Source: DATLLJ01 sp035537875 (GTDB lineage: Bacteria > Acidobacteriota > Vicinamibacteria > Vicinamibacterales > CAVVIG01). From it: a stretch of DNA of 64,000 nucleotides. The notes under the pieces were generated by a model, which searched no databases, had not been told where the DNA came from, and saw nothing but the letters and a program-made list of their open reading frames with translations. The stretch spans positions 1 to 64,000 of the forward strand of contig DATLLJ010000150.1 in NCBI GenBank assembly GCA_035537875.1. Direction: 5' to 3'. Positions 7,796-16,386 of this stretch are shown here, piece after piece. Both the position numbers and the translations under genes were made by a program. Position 1 is the stretch's first letter; every line of letters begins with the position of its first letter.

Positions 7796-8686
7796 CGCCG
7801 ACGCCGCGAGCTCGGCGGCGAGCTGTGCCGTGATATTCCGAACGTCCAGTGTGGGGTTGATCTCGACCAGATCGAGCGAGGTCAGCAGTCCGGAGTCGGC
7901 GACGATTTCCATCACCATGTGCGCCTCACGGTAGTCGAGCCCCCCTTTGACTGGCGTGCCCACGCCAGGCGCTATGCCCGGATCGCAAACGTCGAGATCG
8001 ACAGACACGTGAATGCCCGCCGTGCCGCTGCCGGCGAGCCGCACCGCCTGTTCGACCACCTGTGCGATGCCCTGGCGATCGATGTCCTTCATGGTGAACA
8101 CGTGCACCTGGGAGTCGCGCACGGCGACTTTCTCGCGTTCGTCGAGGTTCCGAACGCCGATGAGCACGGTCTTGGCCGGAAGCACTTTCGGCGAGAATCC
8201 GCCGACCGACGAGAGCTGGGCCGGATCGCCCCCGAGCAGCGCGGCCAGCGGCATGCCATGGACGTTTCCGGTGATCGACGTCGCCGGCGTATTCATGTCG
8301 CCGTGAGCGTCGACCCAGAGCAGCCCGATTGGCAGTCCGCGCGTGTCGCGCGCCCACGCCGATGCGGCCGCGACCGAACCAGCCCCGAGACTGTGGTCGC
8401 CTCCGATGACCAGCGGCAGCGCGCCTTCGTCGAAACAGCGGCGCGCCGTCTCGTACAGGTGACGGCACACCTTCGCGATGTCATCGATGTACTTCTGCCG
8501 CTCGTCGATCCATTCGCGTGTCTCCGGCGTCGGCGACGGCAGATCGCCGTGATCGACGACGGGGTACCCGAGTCGCGCGATGCGGTCGCCGAGCCCGGCG
8601 ATCCTCAGCGCGGAGGGCCCCATGTCAACACCACGCCGATTCCCCCCGAGATCCAGCGGCACGCCGATGATGTGGATCGGACGCAT
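7775..8686 (-). CDS. rocF: Arginase
   Basis: This 303-residue ureohydrolase has all the manganese-binding motifs in order: GGDHSLGAGS, WVDAHGDMN, SVDLDVCDPG and a C-terminal EINP. It converts arginine to ornithine and urea. The start at 8686 (MRPIHIIGVPLDLG) matches the family N-terminus; the longer in-frame start at 8740 would butt against hemG. It lies 50 bp after hemG in the same orientation. The Asn-rich SITGNVHGM loop favours arginase over agmatinase. Confidence 0.88.
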   Translation of the reverse strand: MRPIHIIGVPLDLGGNRRGVDMGPSALRIAGLGDRIARLGYPVVDHGDLPSPTPETREWIDERQKYIDDIAKVCRHLYETARRCFDEGALPLVIGGDHSLGAGSVAAASAWARDTRGLPIGLLWVDAHGDMNTPATSITGNVHGMPLAALLGGDPAQLSSVGGFSPKVLPAKTVLIGVRNLDEREKVAVRDSQVHVFTMKDIDRQGIAQVVEQAVRLAGSGTAGIHVSVDLDVCDPGIAPGVGTPVKGGLDYREAHMVMEIVADSGLLTSLDLVEINPTLDVRNITAQLAAELAASALGMKIL

Positions 8687-8736
8687 CGCGAGGTCAGAAG
8701 GCTCTGGCGTTCGGGAACACGAAGTCGAAGGCCCGG

Positions 8737-10167
8737 TCACCGATCATGCTGAGCTCCGATGGATGACGGTCGTTCGCGGCCGCTGGTGCTGGCAAGCCAT
8801 CCGGAGGCCCGCGCAGCGGTGGTGCGGGCGTCCGCCACACAATCTGGAATCCCCACGCCCCGGAAACCGCTGCCGGTCACGTAGAGGCCGGGGTGCCGCT
8901 CCAGCAGGCGATCGATGGCACTCATACGTGCGAGATGCCCGACTTCGTGCTGTGCGCTGGCCCGCTCGAACCGGTACACGCGCGTGAACCGCGGCTCCCC
9001 CTGGATGCCGAGAACGCCGCGCAGCGCGGCGAGCGACCGCTTCACCAATTCGGCGTCATCCAGGCGGACGGCCTCGGGATCTCGGACACCTCCGATGAAC
9101 GTGCGCATGAGTACTTGTCCGGCTGGCGCCCGATGAGGCCATTTCGATGACAGCCAGGTCGCGGCAAGAATCCCGTTCTCTTCGACACGAGGTACGACGA
9201 AACCAGACCCATTGAGCGGATGGCTGACCGCCGCGCGCGGAAACGCCAGCGCCACCGTGGCGATCGAGGCGTACGGAACAGCGTCACACTGACGGGCAAT
9301 CTCTCCGTCGAGTTCGCGGGTGAGTGCCGCGGTCACATACGCCGGCGTGGCCAGGATTAGCGCGCGGGACTCATGGGTCGACCCCGCGGCAGTGTCGACA
9401 CGGAAGACCGCGTCGCTTTCAACACGATTGACTATCTGAACCCGTGACACCGGCGTGTGTGTCCGCACGCTCCCTGGTGGGAGCGAGCCGACGAGGGCCG
9501 TGACCAGTTCGCTCAATCCGCCAGGCAGCGATCGGAAGACGCCTTCCGGAGGAGGCACACCCCTCCGACGACGAAGACTCCGAATCACGCTGCCAGAGGC
9601 GCGCTCCGCTTCGGCGAATCTCGGAAAGAGGGCGGCAAGCGACAACCGATTCACGTCTCCGGCGTGGATGCCGGCCAGCAGCGGTTCCGCCAGATACGTG
9701 GTGGCCTCCTGGCCAAAGCGTCGCGTCATGAAGGCGCCGATCGATTCGTCCGATTGGTCGGTGCGCGCGGGGATGAAGAGCTCGGCACCCATCCGCAGCT
9801 TCGCCCGCCAGGAAAACAGGCCGGTGCGCAGGAACGGGCCGAAACGGGTCGGGATGCCGAGGACCGAGGCCGCTGGCAAAGGATGCAGCCGACCTCTCCG
9901 TTGGATGAAGGCAAGACGCGGCGGGAGCGTGGAAACGAGCCGACCGCCGAGACCCAGTTCTTCGCAGAGCCTGATGCCTTCCGGCTTCTGGGTGAGGAGC
10001 GCGTCGGGCCCGGCATCGATCGTAAATCCGTCAACGTGCTCGCTCAGGATCACCCCGCCCGGCGCGGCCGCCTGCTCGAGAAGGACGAAGGGGATGCGGC
10101 GGCGCGCGAGTTCGTACGCGGCCGATAGACCTGTGATCCCGCCTCCCACGATCGTCACATCAACCAC
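8737..10167 (-). CDS. hemG: Oxygen-dependent protoporphyrinogen oxidase (HemY-type)
   Basis: This protein of about 476 residues has an N-terminal dinucleotide-binding motif, VGGGITGLSAAYEL, followed by LLEQ and the PPO signature DAGPDALL. Its C-terminus has VTGSGFRGVGIPDC, the second FAD-contact region. It oxidises protoporphyrinogen IX to protoporphyrin IX with FAD and O2. I prefer the GTG at 10167, which gives a compact MVDVTIVGGG start; a GTG at 10194 adds nine residues. It follows hemH by about 50 bp and hemE precedes that, so the last steps before protohaem are grouped. Confidence 0.9.
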   Translation of the reverse strand: MVDVTIVGGGITGLSAAYELARRRIPFVLLEQAAAPGGVILSEHVDGFTIDAGPDALLTQKPEGIRLCEELGLGGRLVSTLPPRLAFIQRRGRLHPLPAASVLGIPTRFGPFLRTGLFSWRAKLRMGAELFIPARTDQSDESIGAFMTRRFGQEATTYLAEPLLAGIHAGDVNRLSLAALFPRFAEAERASGSVIRSLRRRRGVPPPEGVFRSLPGGLSELVTALVGSLPPGSVRTHTPVSRVQIVNRVESDAVFRVDTAAGSTHESRALILATPAYVTAALTRELDGEIARQCDAVPYASIATVALAFPRAAVSHPLNGSGFVVPRVEENGILAATWLSSKWPHRAPAGQVLMRTFIGGVRDPEAVRLDDAELVKRSLAALRGVLGIQGEPRFTRVYRFERASAQHEVGHLARMSAIDRLLERHPGLYVTGSGFRGVGIPDCVADARTTAARASGWLASTSGRERPSSIGAQHDR

Positions 10168-10218
10168 GATGGCGCCCGCCTTCGTCACCGCCACGGCACA
10201 AACCCACGTCTTGAGGCC

Positions 10219-11103
10219 TCACATCATCTGTCGGACGAGGTCTTCGAGCATCCGGATGAACGGTGGCGAAGTATTGAGCGACTCCGTCCGCCGGATCGTG
10301 GCGCCGAACCGGTCGGCCGTCCCGGCTGCCTGCACGTCGATGTCGAACAGAATCTCGGTGTGGTCGCACACGAAGCCGACCGGCACGACGAGGAACCGGC
10401 GCATCCCGGCCCGCGCGCGGTCTTCGATCAGGGCGTCGAGCGATGGACCGATCCACGGTTCAGGCGTGCGACCCGCGCTCTGGTAAGCCAACTGGTAGTT
10501 TGCGATACCGGCCCCGGCGGCCACCGCACGGGCCGTGGCTTCGACTTCGGCACTGTAGCGGTCACCCGCGTCGATGATCCGGGCCGGAAGGCTATGTGCG
10601 GTGAAGATGACGAGCTCATCGGCGGAGGGGGCCGCGGCGCGCAGCCGATCGACGAACGCTTCGATGAGGAGCGGGTGACCGAAGAACGATTGGACCGCCT
10701 CGAAGACGGGGGGCCGCTCCATTGTGGCCAGCGCAGCGCGAGCGGCATCAATGTACTTCTGCACGCTCAACGTCGAGAATTGCGGGGCCATCGGAATGCC
10801 GACGACGCGGTCGGCGCCCTGGGCGGCGAGCTCATGCAGCGCGTCCTTGATGAACGGGCGCCAGTTGCGCATGCCGACCCCGACGGCAAGTCCAGGGAGC
10901 CGCGCTCTGAGCGCCCGGGCCTGGGCCTCGGTAATGTCGGTCAGGGGCGATCGCCCGCCGATCGCGCCGTAGTTGCTGCGCATTTCAGCCACGAGCTCGG
11001 GAGACGCCGGCCTGCCGCCGCGGACCAGCCGAAGGTATTCCGGCATCTCGTCGAGGGACTCCGGCGTGCCATGAGCCATGAGCAGAACGGCCGTCCTAGA
11101 CAT
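10219..11103 (-). CDS. hemH: Ferrochelatase
   Basis: This 294-residue enzyme inserts Fe2+ into protoporphyrin IX. Family motifs include the N-terminal MAHGTPES, the catalytic His in FTAHSLPARI (near residue 174), and the acidic CDHTEILFDID segment near residue 250. It is slightly shorter than E. coli HemH (320) but complete. It lies between hemE (63 bp upstream) and hemG, transcribed in pathway order. Together with the many haem-related proteins in this window it implies an active haem economy. Confidence 0.92.
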   Translation of the reverse strand: MSRTAVLLMAHGTPESLDEMPEYLRLVRGGRPASPELVAEMRSNYGAIGGRSPLTDITEAQARALRARLPGLAVGVGMRNWRPFIKDALHELAAQGADRVVGIPMAPQFSTLSVQKYIDAARAALATMERPPVFEAVQSFFGHPLLIEAFVDRLRAAAPSADELVIFTAHSLPARIIDAGDRYSAEVEATARAVAAGAGIANYQLAYQSAGRTPEPWIGPSLDALIEDRARAGMRRFLVVPVGFVCDHTEILFDIDVQAAGTADRFGATIRRTESLNTSPPFIRMLEDLVRQMM

Positions 11104-11166
11104 ATCGAGTCGATGTGCGGCACAGGCACCGCTTACGGGGAGACGGCACGTGTGCGACCTCGAGCG

Positions 11167-12204
11167 CTATCGTACCGTTTTTTGATGGACGTACCGCGCC
11201 AGCGCCTGGACATGCTCGACGGGAGTTGTCGGGAGGATGCCGTGCCCCAGGTTGAAAATATGTCCAGGCCGTCCGCCGGCCCGCTCCAGCACGTCGTCGG
11301 CCGCCGCCACGATTCGATCGAGTGGCCCGAGCAGGACCGTGGGATCCAGGTTGCCCTGGATGCTGCGATCGAAGCCGATACGCTTCCAGGCTTCATCGAG
11401 CGGAATGCGCCAGTCAGCGCCGATGACGTCGCCCCCGGCTTCGCGCAGCTCCCCGAGGATCGCGCCGGTTCCCACGCCGAAGTGGATCGTCGGCACGCCT
11501 GAGGGCCTGATCGTGTCAAAGATTCGGCGGGTGTGAGGCAGGATGAACTCGCGATAGTCGCGGGCGTTCAGAGCGCCTACCCATGAGTCGAAGACTTGCA
11601 CGGCGTCAACACCGGCATCGATCTGCGCCAGCAGGTAATCGCCGATCACCTCCGCGATGGTCTCGCAGAAACGATGCCAGGCGGCTGGCGCGCCATACAT
11701 CAGTGCCTTGGTGGATGCGAACGACGTGGAGTGTCCACCTTCAATCGCATACGAGGCCAAGGTGAAAGGCGCGCCCGCGAAGCCAATCAGCGGAAGGCGT
11801 CCACCGAGGGCGCGTTTGATCTGCCGGATCGCCCGCAAGACGTACTCGAGCGACTCGCGCGGCTCGAAGCGCGTCACCCGCGCGAGGTCGGATTCGGTGC
11901 GGAGAGGATTCTCGATCGCCGGCCCCTCGCCGTGAATGAAATCGAACCGAATTCCCATCGGCTCGAGCGGGAGCAGGAGGTCCGAGAAGAGAATCGCGGC
12001 GTCTACCTCGATTCGACGAACCGGCTGAAGCGTCACTTCGGTGGCCAGATCGGGCGTGCGGCAGAGGTCGAGCAGCGAATAGCGCTGACGAAGCGCGCGG
12101 TACTCGCTCATGTACCGCCCCGCTTGGCGCATGAACCACACCGGCGTGGCGTCAACCGGCTGCCGCCGGCACGCTTTGATGAATCGGCCGTCCGCGTCGG
12201 TCAG
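11167..12204 (-). CDS. hemE: Uroporphyrinogen III decarboxylase, probably starting at CTG
   Basis: The enzyme removes four carboxyls from uroporphyrinogen III to give coproporphyrinogen III. The signature VWFMRQAGRYM is present but lies only about 22 codons into the reconstructed protein. A GTG start at 12141 would begin inside this signature and remove the helix normally preceding it. Upstream codons in the same frame read GRFIKACRRQPVD, which is typical UroD N-terminus. The only plausible start between the in-frame TAA and that segment is a CTG at 12204, which overlaps the upstream stop as CTGA. That gives 345 residues, the normal length. Confidence 0.85.
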   Translation of the reverse strand: MTDADGRFIKACRRQPVDATPVWFMRQAGRYMSEYRALRQRYSLLDLCRTPDLATEVTLQPVRRIEVDAAILFSDLLLPLEPMGIRFDFIHGEGPAIENPLRTESDLARVTRFEPRESLEYVLRAIRQIKRALGGRLPLIGFAGAPFTLASYAIEGGHSTSFASTKALMYGAPAAWHRFCETIAEVIGDYLLAQIDAGVDAVQVFDSWVGALNARDYREFILPHTRRIFDTIRPSGVPTIHFGVGTGAILGELREAGGDVIGADWRIPLDEAWKRIGFDRSIQGNLDPTVLLGPLDRIVAAADDVLERAGGRPGHIFNLGHGILPTTPVEHVQALARYVHQKTVR

Positions 12205-12668
12205 TGGGTGGCTCCGAGGAGATTACGCGCCAGGCCGACGAGATCCTCCAGCCACATCGGTTTGAATCTCAGCTCCGCGCCCAGCTCGCGCAGTTCGCTG
12301 GACACTTTGTCCTCGAGGAAGTAATCGCCAGTCACAATCGCGACCGGCGTCGTGCGTTGCTCGTCGAGCGCGCGCAGCCGACGCAGAAAGCCGAGGCCGT
12401 CGATGAGCGGCATGCGGAGATCCAGGATGATGGCGTCCGGTTGGCTTTCCGCGGCAACGCGTAGACCCGTTTCGGCTGAGACCGCCGTGCGCACCTGGTA
12501 CCCTTCCAAGCGCAGCATCCTGGCGAATGTCTGCGTAACGGCTTGGTCGTCGTCCACGATCAGGATCTTGGCTGGAACGGGATTCGACAGCGCGGCTGTC
12601 ACGTTGGCATTGTACCCGACGCCTCGGAGCGGGGGCGCGACCGTGCCGGTTGAGGTTGACTGATCCAT
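12201..12668 (-). CDS. Response regulator receiver protein
   Basis: This 155-residue protein has a proline/serine-rich lead of about 32 residues, then a receiver domain: ILIVDDDQ (acidic pocket near 36-42), AIILDLRMPLIDG (phosphoacceptor Asp near 82), VAIVTGD and FKPMWLEDL (conserved Lys). There is no output domain. It is the first gene of the hemE-hemH-hemG group and its TGA overlaps the inferred CTG start of hemE. Whether it influences haem synthesis is unknown. The gene diverges from 12719-13294, with a 50-bp gap. Confidence 0.8.
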   Translation of the reverse strand: MDQSTSTGTVAPPLRGVGYNANVTAALSNPVPAKILIVDDDQAVTQTFARMLRLEGYQVRTAVSAETGLRVAAESQPDAIILDLRMPLIDGLGFLRRLRALDEQRTTPVAIVTGDYFLEDKVSSELRELGAELRFKPMWLEDLVGLARNLLGATH

Positions 12669-12718
12669 GCTAAACTCTCGCGTTTGATCTCGACTTTCCA
12701 GCTATTTGGAGGCGTTTG

Positions 12719-13294
12719 GTGAGCCCGATTCTGGTGCGGCCGGTCCGCGAGCAGCTCGAACACGATCGTGTCATTCGCCTGCTGCAGGCCAAGAATCGTC
12801 GCCGCTTCGAGGCGGGCATCAACCCGGGGGCAGAGCAGAACACGTCGGTCGGGAGCGGGACGTCGGCGATGTACCCCGATGTGGTGTTGCAGTCACAGGA
12901 GCGAGGACACCGGCTGCAAGCTGTCGTTGAGGTCGAGACGGGGGAATCGGTCAACCACCTGGAAGCCCTGGCTCAATGGGCTCATTTCGCGAGACTCCGT
13001 GTGCCGTTTCACCTCTATGTGCCCGCTGGCATGGTGGACGTGGCGCGCCGGCTTTGCGAGGATCATCACATCCAGGTCGCCGAAATCTGGAGTTACCACT
13101 TCATCGGCGATCAAGCTCGCTTCACGTTGGTGCACCGCAGCCGCGAGGCACCGGCCGCAGCTCCCCGCGTGAGGCCCGCTGTGCGCGCCGCCGCACCGGC
13201 CCGCGCCAAGATGGCCAGCCGCGGCGGAAAGACGGCAGCTCGGGGCGGACGAAAGCCCCTCAAGAAGCCGTCGCGCCCCCAGAAGCGCCGGTAG
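12719..13294 (+). CDS. Hypothetical protein with PD-(D/E)XK nuclease-like core and basic tail
   Basis: The start is GTG 12719, placed 6 nt after a strong GGAGG (12708-12712). Residues 1-140 look like a small alpha/beta domain: YPDVVL near residue 52 and VVEVETGES near 70 are spaced like motifs II and III of PD-(D/E)XK folds. The usual Lys is Thr here (EVET), so it may be inactive or have a migrated Lys. Residues 145-191 form a low-complexity Ala/Arg/Lys/Pro-rich tail with very high positive charge, suggesting nucleic acid binding. It is followed 21 bp later by another basic hypothetical protein. No specific family recognised. Confidence 0.6.
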   Translation: MSPILVRPVREQLEHDRVIRLLQAKNRRRFEAGINPGAEQNTSVGSGTSAMYPDVVLQSQERGHRLQAVVEVETGESVNHLEALAQWAHFARLRVPFHLYVPAGMVDVARRLCEDHHIQVAEIWSYHFIGDQARFTLVHRSREAPAAAPRVRPAVRAAAPARAKMASRGGKTAARGGRKPLKKPSRPQKRR

Positions 13295-13315
13295 CGGGCA
13301 GGGGCGGGGAAAGGC

Positions 13316-13927
13316 GTGGCCTTCCTCAGGTTTTCGCGTGACAAGCGTGGGTACGAGCATTTCTGCCTCGTGCAGCCGTCGAGCCGCGGCAAGGGGCGTC
13401 CTCGCGTGCTCTACTGGTTTCGGACACCGCCAAATATCAAGATCGGTCGAGCTCCCTTCGATCCCGAGATTCAGCGTGCGCTCGAGTCGCATTACCCCGA
13501 CGTCGCGTTCGATTGGACGGCCATCGTTCGAACGCCGATTCCGCCACCGATGGAGCCTGATCACTGGAGAGAACGGCGGCGTGCCGAGCGCGCGATGCGC
13601 GCAGCGGCCGAGGCGGTACCAGTGGACGATTTCGAAAGCGGCGAAATCGAAACGCCGGTCCCGTCGGAGCTGCCGAGCAGTCAACTTGAGGCTGACGTGA
13701 CGGCCCCTGCCAGCCCGGGTGATAGCGGTCTATCGACCGACACAACTTTGCCGACGTCCGAAGGGACAGCCGCCGGTGCGGAAGGCGCGCAGGGGAGCGG
13801 GGTGTCGAGGCGGCGCCGCCGGCGGAGGCGCCGGAAACCGCAAAGGGATCAAGCAGTTCAGGGGACGCCCACAGGGGCGGACGCTCCGCAGCTCTTGCCA
13901 CCTGATGAGCCCGAGGACGGAGTATAA
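13316..13927 (+). CDS. Hypothetical protein with aromatic N-terminal domain and Arg-rich C-terminus
   Basis: This 203-residue protein starts at GTG 13316. Residues 1-100 form a compact region rich in aromatic and basic residues (RDKRGYEHF, RVLYWFRTPP, HWRERRR). Residues 105-165 are acidic and disordered-looking, and a run of nine arginines lies near residue 170. The domain recalls conserved hypothetical proteins in related phyla, but I cannot name a family. It probably forms an operon with the upstream gene (21-bp gap), and the end of this gene overlaps the TATAAT that may drive the VWA gene. Nucleic acid or ribosome binding is plausible. Confidence 0.55.
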   Translation: MAFLRFSRDKRGYEHFCLVQPSSRGKGRPRVLYWFRTPPNIKIGRAPFDPEIQRALESHYPDVAFDWTAIVRTPIPPPMEPDHWRERRRAERAMRAAAEAVPVDDFESGEIETPVPSELPSSQLEADVTAPASPGDSGLSTDTTLPTSEGTAAGAEGAQGSGVSRRRRRRRRRKPQRDQAVQGTPTGADAPQLLPPDEPEDGV

Positions 13928-13935
13928 TCGCCGCT

Positions 13936-15270
13936 ATGAAACTGAAAACGCGCGGGTTGTGGTCCACGGTCTGGCTGGCGATGCTCAGCGCCGGTCTGGT
14001 TGCGCAACAGCCTGCATCCCCTCAGACGCCCGAGCCTGCGGCGGAGCAACCGACTTTCAGAGTTCAAATCGATCTGGTCACGACCGACGTCATCCCGCGC
14101 GATCAGAACGGCAACTTCCTGTCCGACTTGTCGAAAGACGAGTTCGAAATTTACGAAGACGGCGTGAAGCAGGAGATCACGTCCATGACGGTGAGCCACG
14201 GTGGCCGCGTCAGAAACGTGCTGGCGCCGCCGCCTCCCGTGCTCGCCTCCGAAGGCCTCATCCTGCCGCCGCCACGAGCCGTCAACGACGTGTCGGGACG
14301 CATCTTCGTCTTCTTCGTGGACGACCTGCATCTGCAGTTCGGAAGCACACCGCGCGTGCGGGAGCTGTTCAAGAAGATCTCGAAGCAGTTGATTCACGAT
14401 GGCGATCTCTTCGGCATTGTCTCGAGTGGCCCCTCGTCGATTTCAGTGCAGATGACGTACGACAAGCGTCGACTGGACGAAGCGATCAACAAGATGACCG
14501 GCGCCGAGCTCAAGCCGGAGGAGATCATCGAACAGGGGGGACTGATCACAGGCGCGCCCTCCGAGGTCAAGTACCGGGTCGGCGTCGCCTTCAAGACGGT
14601 CTACGAGCTGCTGCAGAACCTCGACAAAGTGCGTGACCGGCGGAAGGCGCTCATCTACGTGAGCGACGGCTACGATCTCAACCCGTTCGAAGCGTCACGA
14701 ATCGGCCTGATGGATCCGAGCTCGCCGTTTTTGCAGAACACCCTGCAGCGCGAGCTCAATCAGCAGTACAAGTATCAGGGCGAGGATCGTCCGCAGGATC
14801 CGACGCTGACTCATCCCCGAGCCGCGGCGGAGTTCAGCGATGCCGACCTGACGATGATGCTCGCGGAGCTGACGAGGGAAGCCAACCGATCCAACGTCAC
14901 GATGTACACGATCGATCCACGCGGCTTGGTGGGTCCGCTCTCGGATCTCGATCAGGAAGTGGAACCCGTCCAGTGGCAGGAATTCGTCCGCAAGTCGCAG
15001 GACAGCCTGAGAACGCTGGCCGAAGAGACCGGTGGGATCGCCGTCGTCAATCAGAATGACTTCGACAAGGCGCTGGCGCGGATCGATGCGGAGACCAGCG
15101 ATTACTACGTGCTCGGTTACTACTCGGGCAACCCCGATCCGACGCAGCGCCGCCGGCGGCTCGAAGTGCGCGTGACCCGGCCAAACGTGGACGTGTGGTC
15201 GCGAAAGGAATACGTGCTCCGCACCGTTCCTGTCGCCAATACGGAGCCGGCCGCGACGCCCGCAAAATAG
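13936..15270 (+). CDS. Secreted VWA-domain protein (acidobacterial VWFA-related type)
   Basis: This 444-residue protein has an N-terminal signal peptide ending near AQQPAS. A short beta domain (IDLVTTDVIPRDQNG, then DLSKDEFEIYEDG) is typical of acidobacterial VWA proteins. The VWA domain runs from about residue 118 to 390, with FFVDDLHLQFGS as a partial MIDAS and IYVSDGYDLNPF. The C-terminal beta-strand region (YYVLGYYSG, then VRVTRP) closes the family architecture. These proteins are expanded in Acidobacteriota; function is unproven, presumably adhesion or surface assembly. TATAAT at 13923-13928 lies 7 nt before the ATG, so the mRNA may be leaderless. Confidence 0.85.
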   Translation: MKLKTRGLWSTVWLAMLSAGLVAQQPASPQTPEPAAEQPTFRVQIDLVTTDVIPRDQNGNFLSDLSKDEFEIYEDGVKQEITSMTVSHGGRVRNVLAPPPPVLASEGLILPPPRAVNDVSGRIFVFFVDDLHLQFGSTPRVRELFKKISKQLIHDGDLFGIVSSGPSSISVQMTYDKRRLDEAINKMTGAELKPEEIIEQGGLITGAPSEVKYRVGVAFKTVYELLQNLDKVRDRRKALIYVSDGYDLNPFEASRIGLMDPSSPFLQNTLQRELNQQYKYQGEDRPQDPTLTHPRAAAEFSDADLTMMLAELTREANRSNVTMYTIDPRGLVGPLSDLDQEVEPVQWQEFVRKSQDSLRTLAEETGGIAVVNQNDFDKALARIDAETSDYYVLGYYSGNPDPTQRRRRLEVRVTRPNVDVWSRKEYVLRTVPVANTEPAATPAK

Positions 15271-15275
15271 ATCGG

Positions 15276-15295
15276 CGCTCCTGTCGGTCGGAGCG
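15276..15295. terminator. Candidate bidirectional hairpin between convergent genes
   Basis: CGCTCC (15276-15281) pairs with GGAGCG (15290-15295) across an 8-nt loop, 6 bp past the VWA gene stop and 16 bp before the methyltransferase stop. There is no T-tract, so Rho-independent termination is uncertain. Confidence 0.35.
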
Positions 15296-15310
15296 ATGCG
15301 CCTCTGACGT

Positions 15311-16237
15311 TCAGCGCGTTTTGACGTTCGCGACGTGCGGCTTGTTGGAGTCCCGCAGTTCCGCTTTGCGCATGCGCGGGACACGCGCGAGCCTGGTTCG
15401 CCCGACCGCCTCGGTCAGGTAGGCCTCATCGAGTTCCGCGCCAACGAATCCGACGCCGAGCCGCGCGCACGCGACAGCGGTGCTCCCCAGCCCGACAAAG
15501 GGATCCATGACGAGCTCGATGCGACGGAGGCCGTGGAGACGCAGGCACTGTTCCGGCAGCCGCGAAGGAAACGTTGCAGGATGCGGGCGATCCCGATCCC
15601 GGCGTTGAATCGTCTCGTAGGGGATGAACCAGGTGTTGCCCCGACACCGCACGCCCTGGGCGCCGGCGCGCCACCGCCCGACATTCGACTGATCCTGATA
15701 GGGAACGCCGAGCGCCAGGCGATCGAGCCCCGTCGATCCCTGCGGCGTGAAGTGGAACACAAACTCATGACAGTCGTTGATGAACCGGTCGCTGTTGATC
15801 GGTTTGTAGTGTCCGACGGCCAGGTCGCGCGCCAGCCCCGCCGCCGTGCCGGCCAGGTCTCGATCAATCGCAATCGATTTGATCCAGTGGATGACGTTCT
15901 GCAGTCTCAGGTGCGGTCGAACGGCCTGAGCGACGTCGAGAGCTGTCCACGGATCGCTTGGCTTGGCCCCGACATTCAGGAACAGGGAGCCGTCCGGTCG
16001 GAGGACTCGCGCGGCGGAGGCTACCCAGCGGTTCGTCCACTCGAGGTACTCAGCGGGAGCCAGGGAGTCGCGGTACTGGCTGTAACGGATGCCCAGGTTA
16101 TAGGGCGGTGACGTGACGATGACGTCCACGCTTTGGGCCGGCAGCTGCTGGAAGAGGTCGAGGCAGTCAGCCAGATAGAAGCGGGCCGCAGACCGCCCGG
16201 TGCCGATGCTGTCGTAGGGTTTGAGAAGGACGGACAT
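15311..16237 (-). CDS. Orphan DNA methyltransferase, beta class (N4-cytosine or N6-adenine)
   Basis: This 308-residue SAM-dependent DNA methyltransferase has the catalytic motif IV as TSPPYNLG (near residue 42-49) before the SAM-binding motif DPFVGLGSTAVA (near residue 248). That order defines the beta class. TSPPY is most often found in N4-cytosine enzymes but also in some N6-adenine ones. A central target-recognition region lies between (GNTWFIPYETIQRRD). No restriction endonuclease is adjacent: neighbours are the VWA gene and a 69-residue protein. It therefore appears to be a solitary methyltransferase. A pair of 14-bp direct repeats lies immediately upstream of the start. Confidence 0.85.
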   Translation of the reverse strand: MSVLLKPYDSIGTGRSAARFYLADCLDLFQQLPAQSVDVIVTSPPYNLGIRYSQYRDSLAPAEYLEWTNRWVASAARVLRPDGSLFLNVGAKPSDPWTALDVAQAVRPHLRLQNVIHWIKSIAIDRDLAGTAAGLARDLAVGHYKPINSDRFINDCHEFVFHFTPQGSTGLDRLALGVPYQDQSNVGRWRAGAQGVRCRGNTWFIPYETIQRRDRDRPHPATFPSRLPEQCLRLHGLRRIELVMDPFVGLGSTAVACARLGVGFVGAELDEAYLTEAVGRTRLARVPRMRKAELRDSNKPHVANVKTR

Positions 16238-16243
16238 CGTTTG

Positions 16244-16277
16244 TGTCTCGTTTTGGTATCGAGTGTCTCATTTTAGT
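16244..16277 (-). promoter_or_regulatory. Paired 14-bp direct repeats upstream of the methyltransferase (candidate operator)
   Basis: Two copies of TGTCTC(G/A)TTTT(G/A)GT on the plus strand lie at 16244-16257 and 16264-16277, exactly 20 bp apart (about two helical turns) and 6 bp from the methyltransferase ATG at 16237. The distal copy contains TAAAAT on the minus strand, a possible -10. A perfect 6-bp stem with a 3-nt loop lies just beyond, at 16293-16307. Confidence 0.45.
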
Positions 16278-16386
16278 TTCGGAGCGGGGACGGCCCTACG
16301 TTAGGGCGTGCGGCCAGCAGTGGGTAGAAATGGAGCAGGCAGCCCCAGAACTGTAGCTGGTCGGTTTGAAGGCGAGGGTGAGGACG

